A stretch of DNA of 64,000 nt from positions 1 to 64,000 of the forward strand of contig JADJLM010000004.1 of assembly GCA_016710135.1 (NCBI GenBank). The letters are read 5' to 3'. Below, piece after piece: positions 56,865 to 64,000 of this stretch (position 1 is the stretch's first letter; each line of letters opens with the position of its first letter). The translations under genes and the position numbers were made by a program. Under the pieces are notes generated by a model that saw only the letters and a program-made list of their open reading frames with translations, was not told the DNA's origin and did not search any database. Source of the DNA: Nitrosomonas sp. (GTDB lineage: Bacteria; Pseudomonadota; Gammaproteobacteria; Burkholderiales; Nitrosomonadaceae).

Positions 56865-58433
56865 CAGACCCGAATGGCACTAAGTTAAGCTGCTTTAGCA
56901 TGGTATTTTCCCCTATGCAGAGCCACCTTCATTTCATGTCTTGGAGCGGTTAATAACTGATACGGTTTTGGCCTTCGTTTCACTGCTCTGGGTTCACTTC
57001 TGCCTGATCGTTCTGGCACAATATAATCGGCGATAGACTCATACAGCAACTGGATTAAACGGCGCTGCTCTCGATGGCTGATTTTGGTCTGATTGAGATG
57101 GGGTTCCCACTGCCGAAGTGCCTGGACACTGCCCTTGAAACTGATTCGACGTACCTGCTCATTAGCCTGTTGTGCTGCCTCAATCATGAGATAACGAATA
57201 CAGTTATAGGCGATCAAGTGCATCACGATTTCCTTGCGTACCATGTCTGGTGTTTTGCAACGCAAAATATCCATGCCAATAGTCGTTTTTATATCCCGAA
57301 AGAACAGCTCAACATCCCAGCGTTGGAAATAAAGATCGGCCAGGGCGTCGGCTGTATACACCTTTGCATCCAATAACGTGGTGATGATATAGAAGCCATG
57401 GGTTCTGAATCCGGACTGATTAACGCTTACTTTTATCTGCCGCAAAGAAGGGTTTCTGGCAGCGCTTCCCAATCGGCTTGGGAATAACTCGACGCCTTGC
57501 TTCTGGCCGGCTTTTTCCAGTGGATTAACAAATCATCATTACCAAGCACCTCGACTGCTTCAACTTCGGTAACGGGAATACGCCGGGCCAATGTGATGAC
57601 CGAATCAACGCTCCTGTCTTTAAAGCTCGATAGATCAAAATAACTACAAAACCCCTTATCTCCGAGGAATATATCACCGGGTTTAAAGGTATCCCATTGC
57701 TCGCGTAGCATGGGCAGTTCATGGCTTTTCTTGTTGCCAACTTTGTGACTCAACAAAGCGCCTGTTTGCAGGCAAAAGCAAGCGCAGATGGCTGCTTGCG
57801 GAAAACCACAACCTGCCTTTTGGTGTCGTTGCTGTGGCCACACCAGCTGGTTTGCCATCGTGTCGGGCATGCTTACGCCCGTGCCATCCACCACGACAAC
57901 TCGACGGCTATTCATGCGATCAGGATTAAAAATATTCAGCAGCCGATTAGCGGTATGCTCAAGTATTGTCTCAAGCCCCAGCAGATCCAGTTTGCTGCGT
58001 GCCTGGCAGTAAGCCGCAGTTGACGACGAGGGCAAGGGTTTTGATTTCATCGCGGCAAAGGCTTGGAGTTTGCGTATCACTTCCTGACATCCGCCATCAT
58101 CGCCTAACACTTGAGAAAAAAAGGCCCAGAAAGTGTTTTCTTTGCTGAAGAAACGTCGACGACTGAGAGCCCCAGATTCTGAGGGACGCAGATACTGGCT
58201 GGGAATGAAATTCCGAAAACATTCACCTAGTTGACTAAACGTTTTTTGCTTTAGCTTCGCGATCTCATCGGAAAGTTTCTGACTAGCTGAGCGAGGCTTT
58301 CTACGGAGTGTTTGGAGGTGAAAACCAGGAAATAAAGACGTTGTATTTTGCATAGCGAATTATGCCATTTTACTCACCATTTTTCAGCTTATTCCCTTGC
58401 TAAAAAGGCTTAACTTAGTGCCATTCGAGTCTG
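56865..58433 (-). mobile_element. IS4-family element, copy A
   Basis: About 1.57 kb with inverted ends CAGACCCGAATGGCACTAAG (left) and its near-complement on the right (one mismatch), continuing GTTAAGC. It is nearly identical to copy B at 61190-62756 and in the same orientation. It is placed directly after higA. Confidence 0.9.
56885..58353 (-). pseudogene. IS4-family transposase, copy A, frameshifted
   Basis: The product would be about 489 residues. DDE residues lie in VVVVDGTGVSMPDT, GDKGFCSYFD and YFQRWDVELFFRDIK. The frame breaks after LPETLL because an A-run of three at about 57445 has four A in copy B, where the frame is open. A pair of compensating run-length changes near 58115-58140 alters a few residues (ENTFWAFFSQ against EKHFLGLFSQ in copy B). 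Otherwise complete. Confidence 0.9.
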
Positions 58434-58459
58434 ATAATCCTCTAGCCAGCCTCCTCGCA

Positions 58460-59900
58460 GTCAGTTGTTAAACTGACTGTTCCAATAACGATGAGGAGAC
58501 TGACATGCAACATTACTGCGGAATTGATTTACATTCAAATAATCATGTTGTGGTAATCATAGATGAGGAGGATAAACGAGTGTTTGAGAGACGGCTGAGT
58601 AATGATTTATCGCAGACGCTCAAAGTATTACAACCTTACCAAAGCACATTATGCGGTATTGCAGTTGAATCCACATTCAACTGGTATTGGCCTGGTCGAT
58701 GGTTTGCAAGCGCATGGTTATCAGGTAAAGCTCGTTAACACATGCGCTGTTGTCCCAGTATGATGGTTTGAAATACAGCGGAGATCAACACGACGCCTTT
58801 CATCTTGCGCATCTGATGCGATTGGGGATTTTACCGACCGGTTATATTTATCCGAAGGAACAGCGTGCGGTGAGGGATTTGCTGCGCCGGCGGCTTTCTC
58901 TGGTCAGGATGGCCAGTGCGCAACTGATTGGCGTACAAAGCCAGCTATGGCGCTCAACAGGGATTCGCATTTCTTCGGATACATTACGTCGTCAAGATTT
59001 TAAGATTCCTTTGGAAGAAAGCCATACACGTCAAGCTGTTGAATCCGGTCTGGCAGTCTATCAGGCCATTCAGCGGGGAGATTGATGTGCTGGAGCAATC
59101 TGCCTACCAAGCGGTAAAGTTAAATAAAGCGTTTGAAATTCTGCAAACTGTCCGGGGAATCGGCAAAATACTGGGATTGACTATCATGCTGGAGACTGGC
59201 GATATTCATCGATTTGCCAGCGCAAGTTTTGCTTCATATTGCCGGTGCGTTGACAGTACACGAACCAGCAATGGCAAGAAGAAAGGCAATGGTAACGCCA
59301 AGGCGGGCAATAAATACCTTTCGTGGGCATTTTCAGAGGCCGCACACTTTGCGGTGCGCTTTGAACCGCTAGCACAACGGTTTTATGAGCGCAGAAAACC
59401 AAAACAAATGGCATCATTGCCATCCGGGCAATCGCCCGCAAATTGGCAAACCTGCTGGATGATACTCAAGCATCAACGACCCTATGAGGCCAAGCTGATG
59501 TTTCAGGTTAAGTTTGGGTGGCCGGTAATGAACCAAAAAAGGGTCTGGCAAAACCACCGAGTCTGATTGGACATTCCGGCTTCCCATCGATTATTACGTT
59601 TCGCCCAAACCGTGAGCTATATCGGGTGTGGACAACCTGTATTGAGCCATAGATTCTGTGAAACTATATTGGACACGGTTTGGTACCGAAGATTATGTGG
59701 GGTGCCAAGGCACCAGGGGCAAAAATCACTTAAAAGATTTACGCCTTGAGCCAGATGGGTGACTGGTGCGAAGCGATTTGCTTCCGACGCCAAAGAAAAT
59801 GATAAAACGGGTGCGATGTTCGTAATAACGATGGGGTTTTACTATAAATGCTGTTTAGTAGCAGGGTATTATTTACCCTATTGACAGAGGCGGGCTAATG
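58460..59900 (+). mobile_element. IS110-family element, degenerate (approximate ends)
   Basis: This region holds a complete but broken IS110-type transposase and flanking non-coding ends. The 3' non-coding stretch, 59567-59900, contains no gene; it probably includes the element's right end. Ends were not defined because IS110 elements lack clear inverted repeats. Confidence 0.6.
58505..59566 (+). pseudogene. IS110-family transposase, multiply frameshifted
   Basis: The DEDD domain starts MQHYCGIDLHSNNHVVVIID and includes CGIAVESTFNWYW; the frame breaks at about 58690. It continues YDGLKYSGDQHDAFHLAHLMRLG and LRRRLSLVRMASAQL, and breaks again near 59080. The C-terminal Ser domain follows (VRGIGKILGLTIMLETGDI, FASYCRCVDSTRTSNGKKKGNGNAKAGNKYLSWAF). 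At least three indels make it inactive if they are real. Confidence 0.88.
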
Positions 59901-59990
59901 GGTGACCCCTTTTTTGTCTCGGCAAAATGTATTATGCCAGAGCAATTGGGGTCTATAATGGTTTCTTAACAAATCAAATGGGGGCGCGAG

Positions 59991-60509
59991 ATGAAAGACA
60001 ACATACTTACGTATTCAATTGCTAGGGAATGGCTGCAAGGTTTAGTTAGTGGTCAGAGTTTTTCTTTTCACGCCTGGTCAGGTGGAGGACGAGGACAAAC
60101 AAAGAAAAATGCTGATTACAGCGCAGAAAGCTACGACGTTTTTCGCAAGACTCAACATGAAAAAAATAAAAACATCCATGGGGGACCCCTACCACCAGGT
60201 ATGTATCTGTGCCAGTATGTCGCACATCACCCCATTTTGGAGTGTATTTTCTTACAGATCACTATTTCGTCCCTGCTTTCTTTCGACGCTAGAGGGACGA
60301 TTAGCACCTACAATAGAGATGGATTCTATATTCATGGTCGAGGACCGCATGGCAGTGATGGCTGTATCATACCGGACATAAACAGCGGTCGACTACGACT
60401 TAATAAAGCCATCAAAGATGCTGCGATTACAGTAATTTTGAATGTCATCGAACAGGGCATGCCATTTCCAGCATCTGTTGATATTGAGTCCAACTCAAGA
60501 TTGGCTTGA
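59991..60509 (+). CDS. L,D-transpeptidase-like protein (DUF2778/Tlde1-like)
   Basis: A 172-residue protein without a signal peptide. The segment GGPLPPGMYLCQY, then YNRDGFYIHGRGPHGSDGCIIPD, matches the compact L,D-transpeptidase fold in which the His and the Cys of HGxxxxGSxGC are catalytic; SFHAWSGGGRGQTKKN near the start fits the same family. Relatives include the T6SS effectors Tlde1, which cut or exchange peptidoglycan peptides. Identity here is by motif only. No secretion genes or clear immunity gene adjoin it. A GGGGTCTAACCCC hairpin with T-run follows. Confidence 0.65.
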   Translation: MKDNILTYSIAREWLQGLVSGQSFSFHAWSGGGRGQTKKNADYSAESYDVFRKTQHEKNKNIHGGPLPPGMYLCQYVAHHPILECIFLQITISSLLSFDARGTISTYNRDGFYIHGRGPHGSDGCIIPDINSGRLRLNKAIKDAAITVILNVIEQGMPFPASVDIESNSRLA

Positions 60510-60524
60510 CAAGCACATGTTTTT

Positions 60525-60545
60525 ATGGGGTCTAACCCCTTTTTG
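60525..60545 (+). terminator. GGGGTCTAACCCC palindrome with T-run
   Basis: A short palindrome followed by five T, 15 bases after the L,D-transpeptidase-like stop. The same core (GGGTGACCCC, GGGGTCTGACCC, GGGTCTGGCCCC) recurs at 59897, 61183 and 62749, so it is also a dispersed repeat. Confidence 0.5.
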
Positions 60546-60557
60546 CTTTACTAGACA

Positions 60558-60764
60558 TTACGTACTCTCAGAACTTCCAAAATCAGAAATTACTTGATCA
60601 AGGGGAATGCTTTTTTCTCCCCTTGATTTATCTTTGGCTTCTCTTAAGTCTCTTAGGTCTTCATAGTCATACATCAGTTCCGTCAACGCTTGATACTCTT
60701 CATAAGGAAGTACGACGAATTCATTTTTGCCTTCTTTTGCTATAATTTGTGGATGGAGTTTCAT
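60558..60764 (-). CDS. Phd/YefM-like antitoxin
   Basis: A 68-residue antitoxin (MKLHPQIIAKEGKNEFVVLPYEEYQALTE, then an acidic helical tail). It follows the RelE gene. Start is either the GTG at 60779 overlapping the toxin stop, or the ATG at 60764, which begins the recognisable domain. Confidence 0.85.
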   Translation of the reverse strand: MKLHPQIIAKEGKNEFVVLPYEEYQALTELMYDYEDLRDLREAKDKSRGEKSIPLDQVISDFGSSEST

Positions 60765-60775
60765 AGCATCATTTC

Positions 60776-61039
60776 TCACTTTTCCAGATATGTTTCTTTC
60801 CTGTGCTTAACACGGTAAATTATAATCTTTTTATTTTCAGTCTCAAAAAGAACCCGATAATTTCCAACGCGCAATCGATACTCTGGACTGAAATTTGTAA
60901 GTTTCTTGATATCCCCAGATAGCCCATTCTCAAGAGCTTTTATCTTCTCAATAACCTTCTTGCTATCTGATCTTGGCAAATTTTTCAGATCCTTGATTGC
61001 TTTTGGCATCAGCTCAACCAGATACACAGTAGCTCTCAT
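60776..61039 (-). CDS. relE: RelE-family toxin
   Basis: An 87-residue RelE/ParE-fold toxin: YLVELMPKAIKDLKNLPRSDSKKVIEKIKALENG, then YRLRVGNYRVLFETENKKIIIYRVKHRKETY. The Arg-rich core (RLRVGNYRV, KHRKE) fits mRNA cleavage at the ribosome. Toxin precedes antitoxin, the reverse of classical relBE. Confidence 0.9.
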   Translation of the reverse strand: MRATVYLVELMPKAIKDLKNLPRSDSKKVIEKIKALENGLSGDIKKLTNFSPEYRLRVGNYRVLFETENKKIIIYRVKHRKETYLEK

Positions 61040-61189
61040 TATCCTTTATGGGCATCAAATGACAATCAACACATGTCCAGTTTAACACGAACACTCCCAA
61101 AAGATAATTCAGACGCTTATAAGGTCTTCAGCCAAGTATATGGGTGTTCTTTATTTCTGCAGCATCAATATGATTTATTTTAATGGGGT

Positions 61190-62756
61190 CTGACCCGAAT
61201 GGCACTAAGTTAAGCTGCTTTAGCATGGTATTTTCCCCTATGCAGAGCCACCTTCATTTCATGTCTTGGAGCGGTTAATAACTGATACGGTTTTGGCCTT
61301 CGTTTCACTGCTCTGGGTTCTTCTGCCTGATCGTTCTGGCACAATATAATCGGCGATAGACTCATACAGCAACTGGATTAAACGGCGCTGCTCTCGATGG
61401 CTGATTTTGGTCTGATTGAGATGGGGTTCCCACTGCCGAAGTGCCTGGACACTGCCCTTGAAACTGATTCGACATACCTGCTCATTAGCCTGTTGTGCTG
61501 CCTCAATCATGAGATAACGAATACAGTTATAGGCGATCAAGTGCATCACGATTTCCTTGCGTACCATGTCTGGTGTTTTGCAACGCAAAATATCCATGCC
61601 AATAGTCGTTTTATATCCCGAAAGAACAGCTCAACATCCCAGCGTTGGAAATAAAGATCGGCCAGGGCGTCGGCTGTATACACCTTTGCATCCAATAACG
61701 TGGTGATGATATAGAAGCCATGGGTTCTGAATCCGGACTGATTAACGCTTACTTTTATCTGCCGCAAAAGAAGGGTTTCTGGCAGCGCTTCCCAATCGGC
61801 TTGGGAATAACTCGACGCCTTGCTTCTGGCCGGCTTTTTCCAGTGGATTAACAAATCATCATTACCAAGCACCTCGACTGCTTCAACTTCGGTAACGGGA
61901 ATACGCCGGGCCAATGTGATGACCGAATCAACGCTCCTGTCTTTAAAGCTCGATAGATCAAAATAACTACAAAACCCCTTATCTCCGAGGAATATATCAC
62001 CGGGTTTAAAGGTATCCCATTGCTCGCGTAGCATGGGCAGTTCATGGCTTTTCTTGTTGCCAACTTTGCGACTCAACAAAGCGCCTCTTTGCAGGCAAAA
62101 GCAAGCGCAGATGGCTGCTTGCGGAAAACCACAACCTGCCTTTTGGTGTCGTTGCTGTGGCCACACCAGCTGGTTTGCCATCGTGTCGGGCATGCTTACG
62201 CCCGTGCCATCCACCACGACAACTCGACGGCCATTCATGCGATCAGGATTAAAAATATTCAGCAGCCGATTAGCGGTATGCTCAAGTATTATCTCAAGCC
62301 CCAGCAGATCCAGTTTGCTGCGTGCCTGGCAGTAAGCCGCAGTTGACGACGAGGGCAAGGGTTTTGATTTCATCGCGGCAAAGGCTTGGAGTTTGCGTAT
62401 CACTTCCTGACATCCGCCATCATCGCCTAACACTTGAGAAAAAAGGCCCAGAAAGTGTTTTTCTTTGCTGAAGAAACGTCGACGACTGAGAGCCCCAGAT
62501 TCTGAGGGACGCAGATACTGGCTGGGAATGAAATTCCGAAAACATTCACCTAGTTGACTAAACGTTTTTTGCTTTAGCTTCGCGATCTCATCGGAAAGTT
62601 TCTGACTAGCTGAGCGAGGCTTTCTACGGAGTGTTTGGAGGTGAAAACCAGGAAATAAAGACGTTGTATTTTGCATAGCGAATTATGCCATTTCACTCAC
62701 CATTTTTCAGCTTATTCCCTTGCTAAAAAGGCTTAACTTAGTGCCATTCGGGTCTG
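61190..62756 (-). mobile_element. IS4-family element, copy B
   Basis: About 1.57 kb, same orientation as copy A. Ends CTGACCCGAATGGCACTAAG and CAGACCCGAATGGCACTAAG (minus strand) form the inverted repeat. With copy A it brackets 58434-61189. Confidence 0.9.
61210..62676 (-). pseudogene. IS4-family transposase, copy B, frameshifted
   Basis: Same protein as copy A. The N-terminal 350 residues are open, including the site where copy A breaks. It then breaks at FFRDIK because a T-run near 61612 has four T against five in copy A. Close to the 3' end it lacks two bases (TTCTTCTG against TTCACTTCTG), which changes the C-terminus (RRTQSSETK). The two copies have independent lesions. Confidence 0.88.
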
Positions 62757-62885
62757 GCCCCTTTTCTCCTCATCCCCGTCCGTTGACTATATTAAACGAT
62801 GGTTCTATGGGCTGTCATTCTGCAAAATACGATGGTAGACCCCTTCATGTTCTTAACGCTAGAACTCAGAATTTCCAAACGGTTT

Positions 62886-63869
62886 CTAATGCTGCAGATA
62901 CTTGGCTCTCAAGGTTTGGTATTGCTCCTCCAAGTTTCGGTTCCCAGCCGAATTATCGTTGGCGGCCAGTGAACGTCGCTGCTCGAAACAGCTTTCTAAT
63001 CGCTGCCGCATGGATCGTCTTTGGCTGCGAAAGTCTTCGTCGTCGCAGAATTTAAAAATTAATCCGAGACTGTAAACATACTGTATGGCTAGTCTTGGGT
63101 CGAGCTCATTGGAAAAGACACGGCAAAGGAATGCCAGAACGGCATCTCGAGAGTCGCCCCATTTTTCCTGGATAACGTTATAGACCACGATATTAAAGCC
63201 GAAAGCACGGAACTCGCGGCTTAGTTGCGAGTTCGACAGAGCCTGCTCCAGAATCAGTACGAGCTGCGGCCATTCTCCACGATCCGCGATAAAGGACCGG
63301 AGTGCCGCTTTTCGACATTCGTCCGATACGCAGCTTTTTATGGACAAAAGCCATCGTTTGACCCGCTCCGACTGGTCGGCAATGGCTTGTGCTTGAACAA
63401 TTTCCTTTACCAAGCCAATTAGGTTCTCCTCGCCAGCGCCACTAGGAAGTACCTTCAAAATAGATTCAGGCGATGTGTCGCCAAAAAATATTACAACTTG
63501 ACCATCCAAAGTCAACTCGCCGTACACTGACTCCCAGTCGGCGGTGGAGGGATCTTTCGGTAAGACTATCGACTGCTCCGCTCGGGAAAATCGGACAGCT
63601 CCCGATGGCGCCTGTCCCTTTAAGGTTTGAGGTTTATCGATAACCCCACTGACGACCCACCTCAGCGGGATGCTATCCGCACCTCCTTCAGATCGTAATT
63701 GCACATTCTGCGAGTAATTGGAAATTGGTCCAGCTAGAATAGTTGTAGACTGGGCGATAAGGGTCTCCGACCCTCTCCTGTAAATCTCGTCGGCTCGATG
63801 TGATCCAGCATTGGTTTGATTCATGATTGTTCCTAATATAGCAAGATACAATAGATTCGAGAGTTTCAT
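62886..63869 (-). CDS. Secreted hypothetical protein
   Basis: A 327-residue protein with a signal peptide (KLSNLLYLAILGTIMNQTNA). A beta-rich N-terminal half (LAGPISNYSQNVQLRS, PLRWVVSGVIDKPQTLKGQ, GQVVIFFGDTSPES) is followed by an alpha-helical half with a Cys pair (SIKSCVSDECRKAAL). I recognise no family. The base composition is more GC-rich than the operons to the left. There is no operon partner in the window. Confidence 0.65.
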   Translation of the reverse strand: MKLSNLLYLAILGTIMNQTNAGSHRADEIYRRGSETLIAQSTTILAGPISNYSQNVQLRSEGGADSIPLRWVVSGVIDKPQTLKGQAPSGAVRFSRAEQSIVLPKDPSTADWESVYGELTLDGQVVIFFGDTSPESILKVLPSGAGEENLIGLVKEIVQAQAIADQSERVKRWLLSIKSCVSDECRKAALRSFIADRGEWPQLVLILEQALSNSQLSREFRAFGFNIVVYNVIQEKWGDSRDAVLAFLCRVFSNELDPRLAIQYVYSLGLIFKFCDDEDFRSQRRSMRQRLESCFEQRRSLAANDNSAGNRNLEEQYQTLRAKYLQH

Positions 63870-64000
63870 TTCTCAAATACCGGGTGCTGCGGTTGAAGTC
63901 ACGGTATGATCACGGTTCGGAAAAGGCTCTGTCAAAACAGGGATTGGCCCCCTTCCCTTTCCGAGAGCACCTATGGTTGGAGCCCTTGATGCGGGGGTAC
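63870..64000. other. Right edge, nothing recognised
   Basis: The last 131 bases hold no gene start I can support. They contain a GC-rich stretch that may be the end of a further mobile element beyond the edge. Confidence 0.3.

Noticed and set aside
58434..61189. Active composite transposon
   Set aside because: Both flanking transposase genes are frameshifted as given and flanking duplications were not found; kept only as a possibility.
1..64000. tRNA or rRNA genes
   Set aside because: No cloverleaf or rRNA segment was recognised by eye in the intergenic regions; a dedicated tRNA scan would be decisive.

Overview
The window looks like a chromosomal segment of a betaproteobacterial ammonia oxidiser of the Nitrosomonas type. 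The decisive evidence is a complete amoC-amoA-amoB-amoE-amoD-copC-copD cluster on the minus strand (about 10.8-17.9 kb). Three-subunit transhydrogenase genes, an assimilatory sulfate-reduction cluster, small c-type cytochromes and AT-rich intergenic DNA fit this. Species cannot be fixed from the sequence alone.

Layout. 1-2.3 kb: start of a gene running off the left edge, behind short direct repeats, then a decayed group II intron on the minus strand. 2.3-8.9 kb: a hypothetical gene, a Wzz/GumC-type polysaccharide chain-length protein with an unusual recombinase-like C-terminal domain, a glutathione peroxidase, a Lon-like protease gene cut by one stop codon, and an SDR epimerase gene lacking its middle. 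9.0-10.8 kb: a DUF2780 lipoprotein, cobalamin adenosyltransferase and a histidine-rich periplasmic protein. 10.8-17.9 kb: the ammonia monooxygenase and copper-handling operon. 18.4-21.2 kb: Sua5/TsaC, a CbbY-like phosphatase and a zinc-ribbon/Sel1 membrane protein. 21.2-27.8 kb: pntB-pntAB-pntAA and a large flavin/Fe-S oxidoreductase. 27.9-34.3 kb: cysN, cysD, cysH and a siroheme sulfite/nitrite reductase, with a divergent CysB-type regulator. 34.6-37.4 kb: a compact plus-strand cluster of ATP-grasp ligase, GNAT, DapF-like epimerase and small membrane protein that I could not assign to a known pathway. 37.4-40.4 kb: two c-type cytochromes, a DUF3293 protein and a DUF454 protein. 40.5-50.9 kb: a housekeeping run of miaB, phoH/ybeZ, ybeY, corC/ybeX, recJ, an MgtC/DUF4010 protein and mfd.

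From 51 to 62.8 kb the window becomes an insertion-sequence graveyard. An IS3 element is interrupted by an IS110 fragment and by an IS481 element. A DUF6502 gene lies between two facing IS3 ends. A DUF5666-like gene is followed by a solo IS481 end that truncates an IS5 transposase. Two near-identical IS4 copies follow, bracketing a ruined IS110 element, an L,D-transpeptidase-like gene and a RelE/Phd toxin-antitoxin pair. A HigBA pair lies just before the first IS4 copy. A secreted hypothetical protein closes the window.

How it fits together: AmoCAB oxidises ammonia at the membrane, and AmoE/AmoD and CopC/CopD plausibly serve copper supply or assembly. Transhydrogenase balances NADH and NADPH. 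The cys genes provide reduced sulfur. One pattern needs care: genes expected to be intact (amoD, cysD, cysN, the large flavoprotein) each carry one missing base. At least three of the four losses are at or beside a short single-base run, and the two IS4 copies also differ at such runs. Many of the apparent pseudogenes may therefore be sequence errors and not true decay.
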